From contig CALCME010000039.1 of NCBI GenBank assembly GCA_937965925.1, positions 1 through 6,529 on the forward strand: DNA of 6,529 nt, given 5' to 3'. Source of the stretch: Candidatus Absconditabacterales bacterium (GTDB taxonomy: Bacteria > Patescibacteriota > Gracilibacteria > Absconditabacterales > Absconditicoccaceae). Every line of letters begins with the position of its first letter. Within the stretch, counting starts at the first letter, position 1. Positions 1 through 6,084 of this stretch are shown in pieces. Below the pieces are notes generated by a model. It had not been told where the DNA came from, made no database searches, and was given only the letters and a program-made list of their open reading frames with translations. The translations under genes were made by a program, and so were the position numbers.

Positions 1-60
1 CTCTCATTCGTTGAAAAAATCCCAAAAAAGTCCAACATAGTAAAGTTTTTTTCATTTTAA
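1..60 (+). CDS. possible C-terminal tail of an upstream plus-strand gene (partial)
   Basis: Frame 1 is open from the window edge to a TAA at 58-60 and gives about 19 residues, ending L-S-F-V-E-K-I-P-K-K-S-N-I-V-K-F-F-S-F. The family cannot be recognised from so little. The call rests mainly on context: a plus-strand terminator-like hairpin follows at 135-175, which implies an upstream transcript reading rightward. Frame 3 is also open from base 3 to the TAA at 273-275 (about 90 codons if UGA is Gly) and is a rival reading, but it runs through that hairpin. On the minus strand an ATG at 55-53 could start a leftward gene. I cannot choose between these with confidence. Confidence 0.2.
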   Translation, partial: LSFVEKIPKKSNIVKFFSF

Positions 61-288
61 TCTTGAATTTCATCTCAGTATCAGTATCAACACATCACTT
101 CAACAAAGGTACGAATGCAGAACACATAAAGTACACAGAGAATCTTCTTCATCTTAGATGGGGGAGATTTTTTGTATATTCACTTATTTATTCTCTTGTT
201 TTTACGCTCCTTAGCATCTTCTTTTCTTTCACAAGCACCCAAAGGATTCTTGTTTACCAAGATGATGTAAGCTAACAATGATTTTTTT
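61..288. other. intergenic stretch with no convincing gene
   Basis: Apart from the hairpin at 135-175 I see no supportable gene here. A plus-strand frame across 63-275 gives a hydrophobic peptide with one possible membrane segment. It has only a TTG start, no recognisable family, and overlaps the terminator-like hairpin. A run of nine T lies at 282-290, directly against the -35 box of the next promoter. Confidence 0.5.
135..175 (+). terminator. candidate Rho-independent terminator (G-U rich stem)
   Basis: The arm AATCTTCTTCATC (141-153) pairs over 13 bp with GATGGGGGAGATT (157-169) around a 3-nt loop TTA. Three of the pairs are U-G wobbles. The pairing can extend outward through the following T-run (168-173) to a 19-bp stem. 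In the minus-strand RNA the three wobbles become A-C mismatches, so the signal is directional and favours a plus-strand transcript ending here. That would end the gene upstream and separate it from the promoter at 289. Confidence 0.45.
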
Positions 289-317
289 TTGACAGAATGG
301 AAAGCGATCTGTATAAT
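289..317 (+). promoter_or_regulatory. perfect consensus sigma-70 promoter
   Basis: TTGACA at 289-294 and TATAAT at 312-317 are both exact consensus hexamers, separated by exactly 17 bp. Transcription would begin near 324, leaving a leader of about 32 nt before the ATG at 356. This is the clearest regulatory signal in the window and predicts strong constitutive transcription of the metalloprotease gene. No operator-like repeat is obvious around it. Confidence 0.75.
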
Positions 318-355
318 TAAGGTGACCAGATTTTACCTTTTCTACATGACTCGAC

Positions 356-1339
356 ATGTATCTCAACCTTCACAAAATAACATTCTATACGATCTTATTC
401 CTCATCTTCTTTTGAATGTATTTCTTTTGAGAACGCATTTTTGTGTCACAGGAGAGTTCAATTCATTCTCATATTATTGATGATCGTAGTCGAGAAGTTC
501 GCCCTCCATCAGTGCAATCGACCCTAGATACTACTGAAGTAGATCTTAAAATTGCAACCTACTTTCAAGATATAGTCTCATGATCTGAAGAATTTACCTC
601 TTTATGAGGATTTGATATCTTGGGACGTATGGAAGAACTATGTATCTACTACGGAGATATCTGTGATAGAATCGATTTCGATGAAAAAACCCATTTCTCA
701 GATCAATATGTCTTCATGCTCTTTAGTGTCTATTTAATTTCTCAAGTAGATCAAAACATGATACTTCCTGGTGTTATTCCCTTACGTCAGACAATTCACT
801 CAATTCTCTTTTACTCAGATAAAGAAAAATCAAGAGGACAAGCATGACATCACAATGTAATGATCAATACACATAGTATGGAATCTCAGCAAGAAATATT
901 TGAAGTTATGACACATGAGATCGCTTGACACATTTTAGACTTAGGAGGAATAGATGATCTAATTTCAGAAAAACACCCTTCTTTTACTGAGTTCAATGAA
1001 CCTAAATTTGGGCTACAAGATTGGTCATTACAATTCTATCAGCTCAGTCGAATTTGAGAATCAACAAGAAATCCAAATGCATCGTGGACGAATTTCATAA
1101 GTGGTTATTGATCTCACTCCCCTTTTGAAGAGTTTGCAGAGTTTTCAAATGCCTGGATCAATCACCATTATCCACTACTCATGCGTGCAAAAAAAGATCC
1201 GATCGTTCGTCAAAAATACATCCTATTTAGTCAACTATTTGGGAGACGACACTTAAATCCTGATCTAGCAGGATATCACTCCCTTGATCATGACACTATC
1301 CCCTTTGATACAACAAGGTGGGAGAGCACTCAATACTAA
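356..1339 (+). CDS. membrane-anchored or secreted putative zinc metalloprotease
   Basis: With UGA read as Gly this is one 327-residue protein with eight in-frame UGAs. Residues 8-25 form a hydrophobic segment just after the start (signal peptide or anchor), so the rest should act outside the membrane. T-H-E-I-A-G-H at 186-192 looks like a zinc-binding helix. Further on, S-G-Y-G-S-H-S-P-F-E-E-F-A-E (ending at residue 262) supplies the acidic third ligand expected of gluzincins, and an Arg/Lys-rich helical tail follows. The arrangement resembles uncharacterised secreted zincin-like proteins of CPR bacteria with a 'SGYxxxxPFEDFAE' block. Oddity: three residues, not two, separate H187-E188 from H192, as in dipeptidyl peptidase III (HExxGH), so activity is uncertain. 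ATG 356 is the first ATG after the promoter at 289-317 and directly precedes the hydrophobic segment; no Shine-Dalgarno is near it. Substrate unknown. Confidence 0.75.
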
Positions 1340-1350
1340 GAATTCGATAG

Positions 1351-1380
1351 AGGCACTAATAGTAGTTCCTAATATTTCTC
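1351..1380 (+). terminator. weak candidate terminator hairpin
   Basis: AGGCACTA (1351-1358) and TAGTTCCT (1363-1370) form an 8-bp stem with one mismatch around a 4-nt loop, 11 nt after the metalloprotease stop. It is followed by AATATTTCTC rather than a clean T-run, so termination would be inefficient if it occurs at all. Confidence 0.2.
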
Positions 1381-1397
1381 AATAGGAGTAGTTTTCG

Positions 1398-1426
1398 TTT
1401 CAAACTGACGTATACTCGATTACAAT
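1398..1426 (+). promoter_or_regulatory. candidate sigma-70 promoter for the flavoprotein gene
   Basis: A -10-like TACAAT (1421-1426, five of six consensus positions) lies exactly 17 bp after a poor -35-like TTTCAA (1398-1403, three of six). Transcription would start near 1433, about 16 nt before the ATG at 1449. A competing TATACT sits at 1411-1416 but has no fitting -35. The 109-bp gap after the metalloprotease gene makes a separate promoter plausible. Confidence 0.35.
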
Positions 1427-1448
1427 TTTATACGTAGACACAGATGAT

Positions 1449-2171
1449 ATGCAAAAAACTCAAGCCACACTCATAAAAAGAGAATACTCTCCTTCATGAG
1501 AGGTAGCGTTCGTCACCTTTCAAGCAGAACATATTTTTCCATTCTCTGAAGGGCAATTTATGATGATATCCTCTGAGACCGAGTCAGGAAAGAAGCTTAA
1601 AAAACCGTATAGTATAGCAACAACTTCTCGCTACTTCGAACAAGAGAAAGAAATAGGATGCGTGGTGAAACAAGTAGGCGTTTGAGGTATGTCTGAACAT
1701 CTTGTTTCTTGACTTCCCATTTGATGAACAGTCACTCTCGTATGACCAGTATGACATTATGTTGATTCATGAGAACATCCGTCATATCTGTTTATCTCAG
1801 TTTGAAGTGGACTCTCTCCAAATGTAGGACTCTTTGATCAACTCATTCATACTCAAGCATTTTCAAAAATTGTACTTATTCATGGAGAAAGATTTTTTTC
1901 ACATCACGTTCTTTCTCTTCACGAAAGGTTTACAGAAATTTCACTTTCCGACGAAAGGGTCTCATATATCCCCGTCTTCTCCAAAGAAAAAAACCTCCCT
2001 AAGTGAGGAAGAGAATGATATGTACAATCTACCCTAGATGAGGCACTTGCTGACCTATGAAACGATTGTTCTTGCTTTCTCTGCGGGAAACCAGAGATGG
2101 TAGATGACGTAAGAAGACTTCTGAGTGAAAAGTGAATGGATAAGGAAGATATTACGTTCGAAAAATATTAG
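1449..2171 (+). CDS. ferredoxin-NADP reductase-like FAD/NAD(P)-binding oxidoreductase
   Basis: The 240-residue product contains 13 UGA-encoded glycines and matches the length of bacterial ferredoxin-NADP reductases (about 250). The N-terminal beta-barrel carries the FAD-binding K-P-Y-S-I-A-T (residues 52-58; the usual R-x-Y-S arginine is Lys here) and G-P-V-G-H-Y (99-104), where both glycines are UGA. The NAD(P)-binding half starts with L-F-I-S-V-G-S-G-L-S-P around 115-124, equivalent to the usual GGTGIAP. It ends with C-F-L-C-G-K-P-E-M-V-D-D-V, the family's Y-x-C-G-P-P-x-M-V, and a typical C-terminus finishing F-E-K-Y. It should pass electrons between NAD(P)H and a ferredoxin/flavodoxin-type or other carrier in the cytoplasm. 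Partner and direction cannot be read from sequence. ATG 1449 is the first ATG in a frame open from 1392. The gene converges on cytidylate kinase. Confidence 0.92.
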
Positions 2172-2290
2172 AAAACAGAAATTTAATGTAAAGTCATATT
2201 TTAAGCCACAATACATCCGTCATTACGAGACGAATGATAGTGAGTCGTGGCAATCTCAAGACTTCATAGCAATTACCTATCCAAACAAAC
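2172..2290. other. convergent intergenic gap
   Basis: This 119-bp spacer separates the ends of the flavoprotein gene (plus) and cytidylate kinase (minus). I find no gene and no convincing terminator on either strand. The best inverted repeats are only 4-6 bp and have no T-run. Confidence 0.5.
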
Positions 2291-2968
2291 CTATTCGAGA
2301 AATGGTTGAGCTCGAGCAACTACTTGGTCGATTTGTTCTTGTATCGTTAGATCTGTCGTATCAAGGAGATATGCATCATCAGCTTTCTTGTTTACTGGAT
2401 TATCTCAAAGATAGTCTTCGTTATCTCTATGCAAAATTTCTTGCAAAACAACATCATAGTCGGCTTTTTTTCATTGCTCTTCAAGTTGTTTTACTCTTCT
2501 TGTTGCCCTTGTAGAAGAATCACACGTCATAAATACTTTGACAGCAGAACCAGGAAACACGACTGTTCACATATCTCTACCATCAGCAACAATTCATCAT
2601 TGTTTTCAGTAACTTTGTTGAAGGTCTTTTAGAAATCTTCTAATTCATGGAATGTTAGCTATTTTGCAAATATTCATTCACACATCTGGCGTCCTAATAA
2701 GATGCTCAATATTTTCTTCATGTAGATACATATCTTTCAGTCAGGTTTCAGAGTTCAATCAATACGACAACTCTATCTGATCAAGCTGTAACAGTTTCTT
2801 TTCTGCAGATGCATCTATCAATCAGTTCCTCATCATATACAACGTCACAGCCCTATACATGGATCATGTATCCAAATAGATATATCCTAATGTTTCAGCA
2901 ACTCCTTTTGAAGTCGTTCCCTTACCTGTTCCAGATAATCCATCGATCGCAATAACTATTTTTTTCAT
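2291..2968 (-). CDS. cmk: cytidylate kinase
   Basis: The enzyme phosphorylates CMP and dCMP with ATP in the cytoplasm. The 225-residue product has the usual bacterial length and about 12 UGA-encoded glycines. Residues 4-20 are the beta strand and P-loop (I-D-G-L-S-G-T-G-K-G-T-T). The CMP-site motif D-T-G-S-M-Y-R-A-V follows at 33-41, with G35 encoded by UGA. The hallmark G-R-D-M-G-T-V-V-F-P is at 130-139, with G134 encoded by UGA. Next come the LID-like V-F-M-T-C-D-S-S-T-R-A-T-R-R and a D-N-x-D-like R-D-N-E-D segment. The ATG at 2968-2966 puts the P-loop at the expected distance from the N-terminus. It lies 26 nt downstream of the adenylate kinase stop, so the two nucleotide kinases are probably co-transcribed. 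The spacer has no Shine-Dalgarno; it is pyrimidine-rich on the coding strand. Confidence 0.97.
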
Positions 2969-2994
2969 ATGCTACAATAAGAGGAGAAAAAAGA

Positions 2995-3555
2995 TTATGA
3001 AGCTATAATTTTTTGTACATCTTGTGCAATCTGATCAATCGAACGAGTCGCATCGACCGTTATCATTTCTGCATGCTGTCAAAAGTAATCAATAACAGGC
3101 ACTGTCTTTTCATAAAACTGAGCTATTCTATGTTGCATAGCTTCTGGAGTATCATCACTACGTCATCTTGATTTCATCCTTTCAAAGACGATCTCATCAG
3201 GAAGTGTAAAATGAATTCACAACATTTCCCTCTTGTGAGAGTCCGTAATTTTAAAAATATCATCAAGCTGGTTTACGGTTCTAGGATACCCATCCAACAA
3301 CATATGCTTCTGATCATCTAATACCGTATGAAAGTACGTCAGGAACAAGGAATTTGTCACGTTATCATCAATAAGATCTCCCTTTTCCATACGAGCTTTT
3401 AGATAGTCACCAATAGCGTTCTCTGTAGTTTGGAGCGCTCTAAAATGATCCCCACTTGAGAAATAACTATACATATCTGGGTTGTTTTTTGTGATTAGTT
3501 TTGCTTGGGTTCCTTTTCCAGAGCATTGAATTCAAAATAAGACTATATCTTTCAT
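2995..3555 (-). CDS. adk: adenylate kinase (short type)
   Basis: It interconverts ATP + AMP and 2 ADP in the cytoplasm. The 186-residue product starts M-K-D-I-V-L-F and runs into the P-loop G8-I-Q-C-S-G-K-G-T16, where G8 is UGA. The AMP-binding S-S-G-D-H-F-R-A follows, then L-L-D-G-Y-P-R-T-V-N-Q and the catalytic block M-K-S-R-G-R-S-D-D-T-P-E, whose central glycine is UGA. The large bacterial LID (about 30 residues, often zinc-binding) is absent, so this is the short form. Four in-frame UGAs occur; read as stops they would leave only residues 28-113. Oddity: position 11 is Cys (TGC), where most adenylate kinases have Gly. The gene follows a terminator and may need its own promoter; a weak minus-strand candidate is TTGCAA (3626-3621), 16 bp, TACACT (3604-3599). 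No Shine-Dalgarno is visible. Confidence 0.96.
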
Positions 3556-3579
3556 ATCTTTTGATCTTGTATCAAAAAT

Positions 3580-3608
3580 AAAATACACTACTTCACGTAG
3601 TGTATTTT
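3580..3608 (-). terminator. strong hairpin terminator after the oxidase operon
   Basis: A perfect 12-bp stem (AAAATACACTAC at 3580-3591, GTAGTGTATTTT at 3597-3608) closes a 5-nt loop. On the minus strand it is followed by a T-rich stretch (TTTTATTTTTG), which fits a Rho-independent terminator for the sigma factor and oxidase transcript. The plus strand also ends in a T-run (3605-3610), so it could work in both directions. It lies 24 nt upstream of the adenylate kinase ATG, so an effect on that gene's leader is possible. Confidence 0.65.
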
Positions 3609-3658
3609 TTCAATCAATAATTGCAATTTGTAATTACTGCCCATTTCCATTCCCTCCC

Positions 3659-3721
3659 TTATTCAGCTTTTGGCAACACCTCAAAATTCATCATCATCCC
3701 ACTCTCATTATGTTCTGCGAT
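3659..3721 (-). pseudogene. duplicated C-terminal scrap of a multicopper oxidase
   Basis: On the minus strand this encodes I-A-E-H-N-E-S-G-M-M-M-N-F-E-V-L-P-K-A-E followed by TAA. It closely repeats the true C-terminus of the adjacent oxidase (I-A-E-H-N-E-S-G-M-M-M-N-F-T-V-L-P-T-S-T, TAA). Bases 3684-3721 match 3807-3844 at 36 of 38 positions, exactly 123 bp apart and so in the same frame. The similarity begins sharply at the Ile codon, just after the H-C-H copper ligands, which the scrap lacks. Its open frame goes back only to a TAA at 3769-3767 and has no start, so it is not a working gene. It looks like the 3' end of a second, diverged oxidase left by deletion or recombination. Confidence 0.6.
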
Positions 3722-3781
3722 CAAAAGAACTTCACTGCGTTTCGTCTTTTTTCTCAAAACGACAACTTATAACGTATAATT

Positions 3782-6082
3782 TTATGTAGAGGTTGGTAGT
3801 ACGGTGAAATTCATCATCATACCACTCTCGTTATGTTCTGCGATATGGCAATGAGCCATTCGTTTTCATGGATTCGACATATCAACGAGGATGTCGGTGT
3901 ACTCTCACGGGAGAGTGAGAACCGTATCTTTTCGAACGAGGTTATCGTTGGGGACACCATTTTTGTTTACGATGAGAAATCTCTGACCATGAAAATGAAC
4001 AGGATGTTGCATAGGATGAAGCCCCTCTCCGTCATTATCAATACGTATCTTCACGATATCTCATTGCTGGAATATTCGATCATCTATTTTCATACTCACT
4101 TTATTCGTATCTTCGTCTATAAGTTGTCGCTTCGTCGTCTCGTCAGTAGATATCACATTCATATCAAACATCTCATCTCGTCGCTCTAGCTGTCAGAGAT
4201 CATAATTGAGACCTCACATTTGTGCTGTCGTTCCATCATTCGCATGAGCCATTTTAAGTGAAAGATCATCTTTTGTCTTTCCATTTAGCGTCATATCTAG
4301 TCTTAGCGTTTTATCTACGGGAGCATCGATATACGACCTATACTGATCGATATCTTCAACAACCGTAGCTACCGAACGAAGAGTAGAGAATTTCGTCCCT
4401 GCTTCTGATAGTTCTTCTGATTCAGCAACACGAACCGTTCCTATGGTCTCTGTAAAGGCTGGATTCTTGTAGACAAGGTCAAACTCTCCTGAAGTTTCTG
4501 GAAACAGTTCAACTACATACCTTTCTGCTGGAGCAATAAGAAGTGAGTCTATCATCTGTTCTTTTTCATACGCCCCCAGATCTCATCAGACCAATTTCAT
4601 CTCTATTCATGGAAATGAAATATTAAACGGTCTGACGTTAGCTGTATTTGTTATATACATTCTTGTAACAGCCCCTTTTGTAAGATCTAGGGTATAGTCT
4701 TCTGATCCATTGATTAGATAGTTGGTTCAGAATCTTCACATGATTGCTTGGTTAACATGCTCTTTGTAGAAAGGAGCTACTCCATCTTGATCCATCTGTA
4801 TATCATCAAGAATAAGGATCTGTTCGTCGTCTACTGTATTTCGGTAGCTTGGATCAGCTGGTTGTACAAGATAGTTCCCGTACATACCAAGCTCTTGTTG
4901 AAGATCTTCTCTGACATGAGGATGATATCGATAGATACCAGCATCTGGAAATTGGAGCTTATATGACAACGTCTCTCCTTTCTTGATAGGCACATCAAAT
5001 CATCACATCCCTACAGGGACTCCATCTTCTTTATCTGATCATCTCAGACCATGATGATGTACCGTACTTACGATATCTCAGATATTATTGGTCACCGTCA
5101 GATCAATCACGGATCATTGATCGACTTTGATCAACGGACCTGGAATAGATCCATTATATCACATCATCCTCACCTCTTTTCATCATATGGTCGTATTAAT
5201 ATTATCCATCGTGATCGCATAGCTATCTCTATCTCCAAGGTTTACAACGTCTTGTGCTTTTTTTGCGATGTAGTCATCACTTCTCTCTAGATCATACTCC
5301 TCACCTAGATCTACTCATGCTGAAACTGTACCGAAGTAAGCATCACAGTCAGCCATACCTGGCATGATTTCACACTGTTCTTGAATTGCATCCGCATAGG
5401 TCTCTCTCTTGTTCTCATCAAGGACATCATCACATCACGTTCATCATCACATCAAGCACATATGGATGTTTAATTTCTCTTCATTGGTATAGTCTTTACG
5501 GGTGAGTACTCATGTTTTTGGTACTCGAGAGGTCTCATGATGGTCGGCTGTTTCAGTTCACTCGTGTGGATGATCATCTTCACTCTCCCCATCTTCATGA
5601 TGTCATCAGACTGGTCCATTTGGAAACATCGCCATCTGCACATATCATGAAATCAAAATACTCGCTATCGTTCATCATGCCACCACTCATATCCACGCAA
5701 AAACACTCGTCTCGCGACGGAGTTCGGACTCTTGTACCCATCGAGCAATCAGCGAAACTGCTGTTCCTATAGGTATATACCAGAGTGCTTCATACGTAAT
5801 CTCATCAAAATGCTGAATAGATCATGAGATCATTCAAAGTCATAGCGACAAAAAAACTCATGTTAGCACACGATGAAGTATATGTTTCCAGTTCGCATCC
5901 TTATCTTCTTCCTGAAGAAAATCTTGGATATACGTAGCTACTGCAAACAGCACTCATCATACGAGACCGATCAGTCAAAACCTCCAAGGATTAAGCGTAA
6001 AATGAACAATTGATCACGATATGAATCAAATTCAAAGAAAATAGATTAATAACGTAAAATAACCTCAAAGGAGTTTTTTCAT
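3782..6082 (-). CDS. membrane-anchored three-domain multicopper oxidase
   Basis: This single 766-residue protein contains about 40 UGA glycines. Residues 8-28, 35-52, 72-92, 98-116 and 127-148 are membrane helices; the first four form a tandem repeat. With N-in topology, five helices place the rest outside the membrane. A His/Asp/Glu-rich linker (161-185) and a Cys/Met segment (C209, C217, C237, C246) follow. The catalytic part begins at Y-N-G-S-I-P-G-P-L. Copper motifs are H342-H-H344-G, H387-P-H389, H693-P-V-H-F-H698-G and H744-C-H-I-A-E-H750 with axial M755. All type 1 and type 2/3 ligands are thus present and activity is expected: oxidation of Cu(I) or another donor coupled to O2 reduction to water. 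ATG 6082 follows the sigma factor stop after 2 nt, indicating one operon. Family membership is secure; the physiological substrate is inferred. Confidence 0.93.
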
Positions 6083-6084
6083 TT

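Noticed and set aside
1..55. Minus-strand start M-K-K-T-L-L-C-W-T-F-L-G-F-F reading off the left edge
   Set aside because: It resembles a signal peptide start but is only 18 codons. The hairpin at 135-175 favours a plus-strand gene ending here instead. It cannot be settled from this window.
289..480. A 63-residue plus-strand frame starting at TTG 289
   Set aside because: Its supposed start is the -35 hexamer of the consensus promoter, and it overlaps the metalloprotease N-terminus in another frame.
1834..2037. A 67-residue plus-strand frame inside the flavoprotein gene
   Set aside because: It is out of frame with the NAD(P)-binding half of the reductase, which is continuous once UGA is read as Gly.
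2237..2248. Minus-strand ACGACTCACTAT, a 12-nt exact match to the core of the T7 RNA polymerase promoter
   Set aside because: The flanking TAAT and the initiating GGG are missing and there is no phage context. It is most likely chance.
2125..2514. A 129-residue plus-strand open frame
   Set aside because: It lies antisense to cytidylate kinase, partly over the flavoprotein's 3' end, and has no recognisable motif. The minus-strand reading gives a complete enzyme with all signature motifs.
2291..3555. UGA = Trp (genetic code 4)
   Set aside because: It would put Trp at P-loop Gly8 of adenylate kinase and in the D-T-G-S and G-R-D-x-G-T motifs of cytidylate kinase. TGG is already used for Trp in other genes of the window.
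3833..4189. A 118-residue plus-strand open frame
   Set aside because: It is antisense to the multicopper oxidase domain carrying H-P-V-H-F-H-G and H-C-H, so it is a shadow.
4748..5772. Several plus-strand open frames of 72-86 residues (4748-4966, 5051-5290, 5512-5772)
   Set aside because: All are antisense to the oxidase. Their openness comes from the minus-strand UGA-rich coding, which places TCA rather than stops on the plus strand.
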